From an uncultured Roseburia sp. (GTDB taxonomy: Bacteria > Bacillota > Clostridia > Lachnospirales > Lachnospiraceae): a stretch of 38,229 bases of DNA. Position numbers and translations under genes: made by a program. The notes below the pieces were generated by a model, which was given only the letters and a program-made list of their open reading frames with translations, did no database searches and was not told the DNA's origin. Positions 7,253 through 14,951 of this stretch are shown piece after piece; the stretch's first letter is position 1, and the number at the start of each line of letters is the position of its first letter. The stretch lies in the NCBI GenBank assembly GCA_947088675.1, contig CAMUHN010000029.1, forward strand, positions 1-38,229, read 5' to 3'.

Positions 7253-8140
7253 ATGAAAATAACAGAAAAGAGGCATAGTTTGTTTCAGACAAAAAATAAC
7301 AGCGAAACAATAAGAGAAGACCATTGTAAGACCGCGGACGGAAGCGATTTGGTTTTGCTTCGATTTCCGATTCTGGAGAAAACCGGAATTGTAAAGCATT
7401 GCTTTACAACGCGGCTTGGCGGCGTAAGCAAAGGCGATTGTGCGACAATGAACCTCAGTTTTTCCAGAGGCGATGATCCGGACTGTGTATTTGAAAATTT
7501 TCACCGGATTGCGGACGCGCTTGGAGTGCCGGAACAGAAGTTTGTCTTTACCGACCAGACGCATACAAAAAATGTGCGCCTTATAACAGGGGCGGATGCA
7601 GGAAAGGGACTTACCAGAAAACGCGATTTTACGGATGTGGACGCGCTTGTCACCGGGGAACCGGAGCTTGTTTTGTCCGCATTTTTCGCGGACTGCGTGC
7701 CGCTTTATTTTGTTGATCCCGTTCGTCGGGCGATTGGGCTTGGCCATTCCGGCTGGCGCGGCACAGTGAAGCGGATTGGAGCGTCGGTTATTGAGGCGAT
7801 GCAAAAAGAATTTGGCACAGATCCGGGGGATCTCGTCTGTGCGGTCGGGCCTTCTATCTGCAGGGACTGTTATGAAGTAGGGGAGGATGTGGCGGATGCG
7901 TTCTGCGATTCTTTTGCGGCGAGATGGGGGGAAATTTTAAAGCCTGCAAAAGAAGACGGGAAATATATGCTGGATCTGTGGCAGGCGAACCGCATTGTCT
8001 TAACAGAAGCAGGCGTGAAAGACGAGAATATTGCCGTTACAAATCTATGTACCTGCTGTAATGCCGGCATGCTGTTTTCGCATCGTGCGTCAAACGGAAG
8101 ACGGGGAAATATGGGCGCTTTTCTTGCGCTTGTTTTATGA
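7253..8140 (+). CDS. pgeF: Purine nucleoside phosphorylase / laccase-domain protein (YfiH, PgeF)
   Basis: A cytoplasmic protein of the YfiH/DUF152 family, reported to act as a metal-dependent purine nucleoside phosphorylase and as a peptidoglycan-editing factor. Metal-ligand motifs are present: QTHTKNV, ADCVPLYF, GHSGWRGTVKRI, GPSICRDCYEVG and TNLCTCCN. The product is about 295 residues, slightly longer than usual at the N-terminus. The ATG at 7253 has no clear ribosome site. An in-frame TTG at 7280 follows AAAGAGG with good spacing and is an equally likely start. Confidence 0.93.
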   Translation: MKITEKRHSLFQTKNNSETIREDHCKTADGSDLVLLRFPILEKTGIVKHCFTTRLGGVSKGDCATMNLSFSRGDDPDCVFENFHRIADALGVPEQKFVFTDQTHTKNVRLITGADAGKGLTRKRDFTDVDALVTGEPELVLSAFFADCVPLYFVDPVRRAIGLGHSGWRGTVKRIGASVIEAMQKEFGTDPGDLVCAVGPSICRDCYEVGEDVADAFCDSFAARWGEILKPAKEDGKYMLDLWQANRIVLTEAGVKDENIAVTNLCTCCNAGMLFSHRASNGRRGNMGAFLALVL

Positions 8141-8162
8141 TATTGCATCTCAGGGGAAAATG

Positions 8163-8218
8163 ACTCCTTTTTGGTAAGAATCAACATATGGAAGTTCTTA
8201 TCAAAAAGGAGTATTTAT
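8163..8218. terminator. Long hairpin terminator after pgeF
   Basis: ACTCCTTTTTGGTAAGAA (8163-8180) pairs with TTCTTATCAAAAAGGAGT (8195-8212), 17 of 18 Watson-Crick plus one G-T, around a 14-nt loop. It is followed by ATTTATAT and separates pgeF from the two-component module. The stem carries A/T runs on both sides, so it may act on both strands. Confidence 0.7.
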
Positions 8219-8263
8219 ATGCCAGGGCAGTTCGCCGGCTGTAAAAGGCCTGGGAAACAGGAG

Positions 8264-8292
8264 TGGAATGCAGGCTTATTATATGATATAAT
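8264..8292 (+). promoter_or_regulatory. Promoter of the two-component operon
   Basis: A perfect TATAAT (8287-8292) with a weak -35, TGGAAT (8264-8269), at 17-bp spacing. It lies about 70 bases before the response regulator start, leaving room for a regulatory leader. Confidence 0.55.
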
Positions 8293-8360
8293 GAGAGCGA
8301 AAATCTGAATGTTCACTTGAGGTGTAAGAAGAGTAAGGAAAGATATTTAAGGAAAGAAAA

Positions 8361-9023
8361 ATGCTGGATATATTAATTGTAGAAGATAACAGAGAAATAG
8401 GTATTTTACTGTGTGATTTTTTGCGCAGGGAGAATTACACGGTCAGTGTGGCCCGGACCGGTGAAAAAGCTTTGGAATTGTATGAAAAATATGGAGCCAG
8501 AGTGATTGTTTTGGATATTATGCTTCCCGGGATAGACGGATTTGCGGTTTGTTCCAAGATCAGGGAGACTTCCAATACCCATATTTTAATAGCCAGTGCC
8601 AGGGTCGAAAAGAATGATCAATTAAAAGGATTAAATCTCGGCGCAGATGATTACATTGAGAAGCCTTATGATGTAGATATTTTAATTGCCAAGATTAAAG
8701 GCATTTTTAAAAGGAAATATGGTCAGGCAGAGATTGTAGAAGGGAATATCCGGTTGAATACGGTGCAGCAGTCGATCTATGTAGATGGGCAGAAAAAAGA
8801 AGTTACCGAAAAGGAGTTTAAACTGTTAAAGCTGCTAATCGAGAATAAGAATGTAACGATGAAGAAAGAGTATCTGTTCAATACCGTCTGGGGAAGTGAC
8901 AGTGATTCGGAGATGCAGACACTGACGGTACATATTAAGTGGCTCAGGGACAAAATAGAAGAAGAACCCGGAAAGCCCAGGCATATTATTACAGAGTGGG
9001 GAGTAGGGTATCGGTTTGAGTAA
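8361..9023 (+). CDS. OmpR/PhoB-family response regulator
   Basis: A 220-residue cytoplasmic DNA-binding regulator. The receiver domain (1-120) has the acidic pocket (IVEDN), the phosphorylated Asp52 in VIVLDIMLPGIDG, and the conserved Lys in YIEKPYD. The C-terminal winged helix (about 125-220) has EKEFKLLKLLIENK and TLTVHIKWLRDKIEEEPGKP, ending WGVGYRFE. ATG follows AAGGAAAG. The kinase gene overlaps its end by 8 bases and an ABC pair follows, so it probably controls that transporter (inference). The base composition is visibly more AT-rich than in the flanking housekeeping genes. Confidence 0.96.
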   Translation: MLDILIVEDNREIGILLCDFLRRENYTVSVARTGEKALELYEKYGARVIVLDIMLPGIDGFAVCSKIRETSNTHILIASARVEKNDQLKGLNLGADDYIEKPYDVDILIAKIKGIFKRKYGQAEIVEGNIRLNTVQQSIYVDGQKKEVTEKEFKLLKLLIENKNVTMKKEYLFNTVWGSDSDSEMQTLTVHIKWLRDKIEEEPGKPRHIITEWGVGYRFE

Positions 9024-10251
9024 GTTTAAAAGTTTTATATTTTGGGTTGTCATTGCTGAGCTATTGCTTATATTTTCAGCAAACAGACTGTATTTTTATC
9101 AGAATAATGACAGTGACGGAAAATTATATCTTGTGGAAGCAAGGCGTTTGATAAAAGAAATAGAAGAACAAAAACCAGAGTTTTTCGAAATAGAAGCAAT
9201 GGATTTAAATAAGTATGAGACGATAGCAGGTATCCGGGAGTTTGTTGCCAATGAAACCTGTGATAACGAATATTTAGTGGAAGAAATAGCCGGTAAACTG
9301 TATCGGATCGAATATGCAGAGGAAAAAAGTCTCCGATTACCTTTGTATATCAATATATCTCTGCTGGGTATGATGTTTGTGACAGATATTGTGCTCGTGT
9401 ATGTGTACGATAAAGTTTTAAAACCTTTTTGGAAAATGCGTAATTTATCTTATGAGCTGGCGAAAGGGAATTTGTCCATGCCTGTTAAAGAAGAAAAAAG
9501 TAAGCTGTTTGGGCACTTCCTGTGGGGAATGGATATGCTTCGCGAAAAGCTGGAGGAAACAAAAGAGAGAGAACTTGAATTTCAAAAGGAGCGGAAGACA
9601 TTGATTCTTTCTCTGTCCCATGATATTAAAACGCCGCTCTCATCCATTGAATTGTATGCGAAAGCGTTGTCGGAGGATTTGTATGACACAAAGGAGAGAA
9701 AGGACGAAGCTTTGCGGGGCATTGCAGGGAATGTGAAAGAAATCAAGAGATACGTGAATGAAATTGTAACGGCATCCAGAGAAGATTTTCTGAATTTGGA
9801 AGTGAGTATGGGAGAGTATTACCTTTCAGAGGTTATGAAATTCACAGAAAGTTATTATAAGGATAAGTTGTCTGTCATTCACACCGAATTTCAAATGGAT
9901 GAAATTTCGGAATGTCTTGTCAAAGGGGATAAGGACCGTATGGTTGAGGTTCTGCAGAATGTTATGGAAAATGCCATAAAATATGGCGATGGCAGGCGTA
10001 TCTGTATTTCGTTTGGGGAGGAAGAGGACTGTCAGTTAATACGGATCGAAAATTCGGGGTGCAATCTGAAAAAAGAGGAGCTTCCAAATCTTTTCGATTC
10101 CTTTTATCGTGGAAGCAATAGTACCGGTATGAAAGGGAACGGTCTGGGGCTTTCTATTTGCAAAACACTGATGCGTAAAATGGATGGTGAAATCTTTGCC
10201 GGGATGAAAGAAGATATTTTCTGTGTGACGATCGTAGTCAGAAAAGCATAA
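9016..10251 (+). CDS. Sensor histidine kinase of the OmpR-partner type
   Basis: A 411-residue membrane kinase. Transmembrane segments at about residues 5-25 and 110-135 enclose an extracytoplasmic loop of about 85 residues. The dimerisation helix carries the phosphoacceptor His202 in LSHDIKTPLSSIELYAKAL. The ATPase domain has the N box (VMENAIKYGDG), G1-like IRIENSGC, and the G2 box GNGLGLSICKTLM. The start is TTG at 9016, inside the end of the response regulator gene, giving translational coupling. The signal is unknown. Adjacency to an FtsX-type transporter resembles antimicrobial-peptide sensing systems, but the loop is larger than in the Bce-type kinases. Confidence 0.95.
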   Translation: MSKFKSFIFWVVIAELLLIFSANRLYFYQNNDSDGKLYLVEARRLIKEIEEQKPEFFEIEAMDLNKYETIAGIREFVANETCDNEYLVEEIAGKLYRIEYAEEKSLRLPLYINISLLGMMFVTDIVLVYVYDKVLKPFWKMRNLSYELAKGNLSMPVKEEKSKLFGHFLWGMDMLREKLEETKERELEFQKERKTLILSLSHDIKTPLSSIELYAKALSEDLYDTKERKDEALRGIAGNVKEIKRYVNEIVTASREDFLNLEVSMGEYYLSEVMKFTESYYKDKLSVIHTEFQMDEISECLVKGDKDRMVEVLQNVMENAIKYGDGRRICISFGEEEDCQLIRIENSGCNLKKEELPNLFDSFYRGSNSTGMKGNGLGLSICKTLMRKMDGEIFAGMKEDIFCVTIVVRKA

Positions 10252-10263
10252 TGGGCGGGAAAT

Positions 10264-10292
10264 TTCAGAGTTATTTTTTTACTCTGAAGTTT
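10264..10292 (+). terminator. Small hairpin between kinase and permease genes
   Basis: TTCAGAGT (10264-10271) has a near-complementary arm ACTCTGAA (10281-10288) around a T-rich 9-nt loop, followed by GTTTTGTATTT. It could attenuate transcription between the kinase and transporter genes. The stem is short and AT-rich. Confidence 0.4.
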
Positions 10293-10373
10293 TGTATTTA
10301 AGGATTATTTCATAATTTTGATGTTACTATATCTCTTGCAGAATCGATTCGGAAGCAGGAGAGGAGTAAAAGA

Positions 10374-12740
10374 ATGTATCTGAATATATTAAAAAAAGAC
10401 TTAAAACGAAAAAGGGCAATGAATATGATTCTTCTGTTGTTTATTATTCTTGCCACAATGTTTGTATCGTCAAGTGTAAACAACATCATAAATGTTACCA
10501 CGGCACTGGACAGTTATTTTGAAATGGCAGATGCGCCTGATTATTTTGCGGCTGTTATGAATAAAAATTGTGCCGTTGACATTGATGAAACGCTAAGTTC
10601 GGCAAGTGCAGCAGATCGTTATGCAACGGAAAAAATGCTGTTTTTATCGGCAGATAATTTCATCTTTGAGGACAGGGATATCGTTATTGAAGGTACGAAT
10701 CTGCTCCACAGCGATATTTGCATGAATTATTTTCTTTCCGACGGCAGTATCCTTGAAACAGTCAGACAGGGCGAGTTTTATATGGCGGAGAGTAAAGCGG
10801 CGGATCTCGGTGTTGATGTGGGCGATAAGCTTACCATAGAATTAAACGGCGTCAGCCGCGAATTTGTGCTTGCGGATAAAATAAAGGACGCGCTTTTCGG
10901 CTCAAAGCAGTTCTCGATTACGCGTTATATCATAAGCGAGGAGGATTTTAATTATTTTCTTTCTGCAGAAAACACGGAGGAATATTACGGCGGTACGCTT
11001 GTTTATATCTATTCCCCCGATATGGAATCGGTTTTGCCGCAGATAAAACCGCTTGCAGATAACAGCGCTTTTACAATGGACAGAGCCTTTATGGAATTTG
11101 CCTATATTTTTGATATGATCGTGGTAGGTATTCTGCTTGTGGTAAGCATTATTCTTATTATAATCGCATTTGTAGTTCTGCGTTTTACCATTTCCTTTAC
11201 ACTTTCCGAGGAATTTCGTGAAATCGGTGTAATGAAAGCGATTGGTATCGGGAATTTTAAAATCCGATGCTTATACCTTGTGAAATATATGGGGCTCTCT
11301 GTAATCGGCGCAGCGATCGGTCTTGCCCTTAGCTTCCCCTTTGGTAAAACGCTTATGAGCGTTTACTCGCAGACAATTATTGTCGGAAATCAGAGTCCGA
11401 TTCTGGTGAACATTGTTTGTGCTGTTCTTGTCATCGCAGTCATTTTACTGTTCTGTTATGGCTGTACAGGCAGGGTCAGGAAATTGACGCCCATTGACGC
11501 GATCAGAAACGGCCAGACAGGGGAACGTTTCCGTAAAAAGAGCCTTATGAGTTTAGGAAAATCCAGGCTTCCGATGGCGCCTTTCCTTGCACTGAATGAT
11601 ATTGTAAGCAGCCCCAGGCGTTACAGTATTATCACGCTCACATTCTTCCTCTGTCTTACTCTTTTGCTTGTGCTTTCGGCAACTGTTTCCACTATGAACA
11701 GCAACAGCCTTGCCACAGCATTTGGAGGTGCAGACTGCGATATCTATCTGAACAGTAAAATGATTGCGGATTTTATGATGGACGACGGACGCGAAAAGCT
11801 TGAAAAGCACCTTGACGAAATGGAACAGACTCTTGCGGGACATGGCATTCCTGCAAAATGTTATCAGGAAATGATGTTTACCCTGCCCGTGTCTTTCGGA
11901 GAAAACGAGAGCAATATCTCAATCTATCAGGGTACAGGCTCCACAATGGATATGTACGAATACACAGCAGGAACAGCGCCGCAGAATACCGATGAGATTG
12001 CAATCACACGAATTGCCGCGGATAAGCTGAACGCAACTATTGGCGATACCGTTACGGTGAAAACGATTGACGGAGATAAGGAATATATCATTTCGGCTTT
12101 TTTCCAGTCTATGAATATGCAGGGCAGCGGGATCAGGCTTCACAGTGATGAATCTATAAATTACGTTCAGGCAGCCGGCTGTTATGATACGCAGATTACC
12201 TTCACGGATCATCCTGACAGCAGGGAAATTGAACGGAGAATAGAAGAAATCAAAAGGATTTTCCCCGATTATGAAAATATAGAAACCTGCGCCGAAAAGG
12301 TAGCGGATATGGTCGGTATTGCGGATACTCTTGATGCAGTAAAATTCCTTGTAGTCGTTCTTACAATTGTATTGACTGCACTCATAAGCGTACTTATGGA
12401 GCGCTCCTTTATTGCAAAGGAGCAGGGAGAACTTGCACTCATGAAAGCCGTAGGCACACGAAACGGAAAAATCTTTGCATATCATGCTTTCAGATTTTCA
12501 TTTGTGGGAGTGATTGCTGTGATGATCGGCGAAATTTTCGCAATGCCTCTTACGCACCTCTGTATTGATCCGATCTTTAAAATGATGGGGATGGAGCTTG
12601 CGGTTGACTACGTTATAAATCCTGTTGAAATGTATCTGATCTTCCCTGCGGTGATTCTTGCTACAACAACCGTAAGCGCATTCCTGACCTCACTTTACAC
12701 CGGAAAGATCAAGGCCTCAGACACTGCTAACATTGAATAA
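10374..12740 (+). CDS. FtsX/MacB-type ABC transporter permease
   Basis: A 788-residue permease with duplicated FtsX domains. One membrane helix lies near the N-terminus (about 18-38), followed by a large extracytoplasmic domain (to about 235) and three helices (about 243-275, 300-325, 345-365). A second helix set begins at about 420, followed by a second extracytoplasmic domain (about 445-655) and three final helices. EEFREIGVMKAIGIG and EQGELALMKAVGTRNGKIF are the paired coupling segments that contact the ATPase. The two large external domains fit LolCE/MacB-like permeases rather than BceB, which has one. ATG follows AGGAGAGGAG. It pairs with the ATPase 14 bases downstream. Confidence 0.93.
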   Translation: MYLNILKKDLKRKRAMNMILLLFIILATMFVSSSVNNIINVTTALDSYFEMADAPDYFAAVMNKNCAVDIDETLSSASAADRYATEKMLFLSADNFIFEDRDIVIEGTNLLHSDICMNYFLSDGSILETVRQGEFYMAESKAADLGVDVGDKLTIELNGVSREFVLADKIKDALFGSKQFSITRYIISEEDFNYFLSAENTEEYYGGTLVYIYSPDMESVLPQIKPLADNSAFTMDRAFMEFAYIFDMIVVGILLVVSIILIIIAFVVLRFTISFTLSEEFREIGVMKAIGIGNFKIRCLYLVKYMGLSVIGAAIGLALSFPFGKTLMSVYSQTIIVGNQSPILVNIVCAVLVIAVILLFCYGCTGRVRKLTPIDAIRNGQTGERFRKKSLMSLGKSRLPMAPFLALNDIVSSPRRYSIITLTFFLCLTLLLVLSATVSTMNSNSLATAFGGADCDIYLNSKMIADFMMDDGREKLEKHLDEMEQTLAGHGIPAKCYQEMMFTLPVSFGENESNISIYQGTGSTMDMYEYTAGTAPQNTDEIAITRIAADKLNATIGDTVTVKTIDGDKEYIISAFFQSMNMQGSGIRLHSDESINYVQAAGCYDTQITFTDHPDSREIERRIEEIKRIFPDYENIETCAEKVADMVGIADTLDAVKFLVVVLTIVLTALISVLMERSFIAKEQGELALMKAVGTRNGKIFAYHAFRFSFVGVIAVMIGEIFAMPLTHLCIDPIFKMMGMELAVDYVINPVEMYLIFPAVILATTTVSAFLTSLYTGKIKASDTANIE

Positions 12741-12754
12741 GAAAGGAAACCGTT

Positions 12755-13516
12755 ATGAATATCTTAGAAGTAAAAGACCTCTGTAAAACATATATCGTAA
12801 ACAAGCGCCAGAACAACGTTTTGAAAAATGTAAATTTTACTGTTTCGGAAGGAGAAATGGTAGCCGTTATGGGTCCGTCAGGCTCGGGAAAATCAACTCT
12901 CCTGTATGCCGTTTCGGGCATGGATTCGATTACCGCAGGCGAAGCAAAATTCTGTGGAAAGAATATTGCAAAAATGGGTGAAAAGGAGCTTGCCGACTTA
13001 CGCCTTGATGAAATGGGCTTTATCTTTCAGCAGATGTATATGCTGAAAAATCTGACCGTCCTCGATAATATCATTCTTCCTGCGGTACAATCGGATAAGA
13101 ATACCGAAACACGTAAGGAAACGGCCCGTCGTGGACAGGACTTAATGCGCAGGCTTGGTATTATTGAAATTGCCGATAACGACATCAATGAAGTTTCGGG
13201 AGGGCAGCTTCAGAGAGCCTGTATCTGCAGAAGTATGATCAATATGCCCAGGGTTTTATTTGCGGACGAACCCACGGGAGCTTTGAACAGAACGGCGTCA
13301 AATGAGGTAATGGAGGAACTGGTAAAATTAAACGAAGAAGGGACAACGATTATGATGGTAACGCATGATGCAAAGGTAGCCGCAAAGTGTTCCAGAGTGC
13401 TGTATATTGTAGACGGTAATATTAAAGGCGAGTATATAAGTCCGAAAGATCCGCAGATAAAAGAGAAAGACAGGGAGAGATTATTAAATAACTGGCTGAT
13501 GGAACTGGGCTGGTAA
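12755..13516 (+). CDS. ABC transporter ATPase, MacB/LolD type
   Basis: A 253-residue cytoplasmic ATPase. Walker A GPSGSGKSTLL, Q-loop FIFQQMYMLKNLTV, signature VSGGQLQRACI, Walker B RVLFADEPTGAL and the switch histidine in MMVTHDAKVAA are all intact. This arrangement is typical of the MacB/LolD/BceA subfamily, whose permeases have FtsX domains. It directly follows its permease (14 bases, AGGAAA ribosome site). The C-terminus has an extra charged tail (about 225-253). Substrate is unknown; export or membrane extraction of a peptide or lipid-like compound is the family expectation. Confidence 0.95.
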   Translation: MNILEVKDLCKTYIVNKRQNNVLKNVNFTVSEGEMVAVMGPSGSGKSTLLYAVSGMDSITAGEAKFCGKNIAKMGEKELADLRLDEMGFIFQQMYMLKNLTVLDNIILPAVQSDKNTETRKETARRGQDLMRRLGIIEIADNDINEVSGGQLQRACICRSMINMPRVLFADEPTGALNRTASNEVMEELVKLNEEGTTIMMVTHDAKVAAKCSRVLYIVDGNIKGEYISPKDPQIKEKDRERLLNNWLMELGW

Positions 13517-13604
13517 GCAGATTTCTCTTTTATTCCCGGCAGCCCCTTTTGCAAAATAAAAATTATGTTAAGAATTTCTTCATAATATCCTATAAAAATA
13601 TTTC

Positions 13605-13658
13605 TTGTTTCCAACTGACCCCTGTGCTAGACTAGGTGTACTAAAAAGAATAGTACAC
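13605..13658 (+). promoter_or_regulatory. Promoter with overlapping YtrA-type operator
   Basis: TTGTTT (13605-13610), a 17-bp spacer and TAGACT (13628-13633) form the promoter. Immediately downstream, over the expected start site, is a perfect inverted repeat GTGTACTA (13636-13643), 7-nt spacer, TAGTACAC (13651-13658), with another TAGTAC half-site at 13660-13665. Repeats of this kind are what YtrA-subfamily GntR repressors bind, and such a gene begins 26 bases further on, so autorepression is likely. Confidence 0.75.
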
Positions 13659-13683
13659 TTAGTACAGATGGGAGGTCGTCTAA

Positions 13684-14055
13684 TTGATTCAGCTAAATTA
13701 TCGAGACGCAAAACCGATATACGAACAGATTCAGGACGGATTTCGCAGGCTGATTGTCACAGACTCGCTCTCTGCCAATGAAAAACTGCCTTCAGTCCGG
13801 GAGCTTGCGGCTAATCTTGCCATAAACCCCAATACGATCTCAAGGGCGTACCGTGATCTGGAGAGCAAAGGTTATATTTACACAGTCGCGGGGAAAGGCT
13901 CCTTTGTTGCGCAGCGGCAGGAGGTGGATGATTCCAGAAAAACGGAGCTGCTTGAGGAATTTGACGAGGTGGTGGGGGAGCTGCTGTATTTATCGATTTC
14001 GAAAAGCAGTTTAGTGGAACGGATCGAGAAGTTGGAGGGAGGAAAAAAGGATTGA
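13684..14055 (+). CDS. GntR-family regulator, YtrA subfamily
   Basis: A 123-residue cytoplasmic repressor. The N-terminal winged helix (about 1-75) has PIYEQIQDGFRRLIVTDSL, KLPSVRELAANLAINPNTISRAYRDLESKGY and the wing VAGKGSFVA. The C-terminal part is only about 45 residues, which is the mark of the YtrA subfamily; larger GntR members carry a ligand-binding domain there. The start is TTG at 13684 after GGGAGG. The ABC ATPase gene overlaps its stop codon by 4 bases. It probably represses its own operon from the inverted repeat at 13636-13658. Confidence 0.93.
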   Translation: MIQLNYRDAKPIYEQIQDGFRRLIVTDSLSANEKLPSVRELAANLAINPNTISRAYRDLESKGYIYTVAGKGSFVAQRQEVDDSRKTELLEEFDEVVGELLYLSISKSSLVERIEKLEGGKKD

Positions 14056-14951
14056 TCAGGGTAACGAATCTACAGAAAGCATTTCAGGGTTTTCATGCGT
14101 TAAACGGTGTCGATATGCATGTAAAAAAGGGCGCGATTTATGGGCTTGTCGGGCCGAACGGGGCAGGCAAATCAACATTGATCCGCCATATTACAGGGGT
14201 TTATCGGCCGGATGCGGGTGATATCCTGCTAGAGGGAGAGCCGGTTTACGAAAATAAACAGGCGAAAGAGAAATTCTCGTATATACCGGATGATCTGTTC
14301 TATTTTATGCAGGCGGACACCATGGAGATGAAACGGTTTTATCAGGGGATCTACCGGGAATTTGACGAGCGCCTTTTCTTCCGGCTTCAGGAATTTTTTC
14401 CGGGTATTGACGTAAAGCGAAACATCAGACGTCTGTCAAAGGGAATGCAAAAGCAGGTTGCATTCTGGCTTGCAATCTGCTGCAAACCGAAGCTTTTGAT
14501 ATTAGATGAACCGGTGGACGGCCTGGATCCGGTGATGCGCAGGCAGATCTGGAGTATTTTGATGTCCGAAGTTGCGGAAAACCAGATGACGGTTCTGGTA
14601 TCTTCTCATAATCTGCGTGAATTGGAGGATGTCTGCGATCATGTCGGCATTATGCATCAGGGGAAAATCATGATTGAGCGGTCGTTAAGCGATCTGCAGG
14701 GGAGCGTTTCAAAGATACAGATTGCCTGTACCAGCGGCGCGCCAAAGCTGCCGGAACAATTTGAAGTGCTTCATATCTCAAACACCGGGCGCGTTTATAC
14801 AATGATTGTCAAGGGCGATGCGAAACTGGCGCAGGAAGCGCTTTCGGAGGATAATCTGATGATTGTGGATGTGCTTCCGCTGACATTGGAAGAAATCTTT
14901 ATCTATGAAATGGGAGGTGCGGATTATGAAGTCAAAGATATCCTTTTTTAA
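14052..14951 (+). CDS. ABC transporter ATPase (YtrB-like)
   Basis: A 299-residue ATPase with Walker A GPNGAGKSTLIRHITG, signature RLSKGMQKQVAFWLAI (degenerate for LSGGQ, common in this subfamily), Walker B LLILDEPVDGLDP and switch histidine SSHNLRELE. The C-terminal about 80 residues extend past the ATPase core. The start is TTG overlapping the repressor stop codon. It ends 26 bases inside the permease gene. With the regulator and permease it forms a Ytr-type transporter operon; such operons respond to cell-wall antibiotics in Bacillus, but the substrate here is not shown. Confidence 0.94.
   Translation: MIRVTNLQKAFQGFHALNGVDMHVKKGAIYGLVGPNGAGKSTLIRHITGVYRPDAGDILLEGEPVYENKQAKEKFSYIPDDLFYFMQADTMEMKRFYQGIYREFDERLFFRLQEFFPGIDVKRNIRRLSKGMQKQVAFWLAICCKPKLLILDEPVDGLDPVMRRQIWSILMSEVAENQMTVLVSSHNLRELEDVCDHVGIMHQGKIMIERSLSDLQGSVSKIQIACTSGAPKLPEQFEVLHISNTGRVYTMIVKGDAKLAQEALSEDNLMIVDVLPLTLEEIFIYEMGGADYEVKDILF

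Noticed and set aside
7238-7804. 188-codon minus-strand frame
   Set aside because: Shadow of pgeF; the plus strand has the full family motifs.
11919-12485. 188-codon minus-strand frame
   Set aside because: Antisense to the FtsX permease, with atypical Cys/His-rich composition.
9016-13516. Bce-type bacitracin-resistance module
   Set aside because: The kinase has a large external loop and the permease two large external domains, unlike BceS/BceB; only a general peptide or lipid transport role can be supported.
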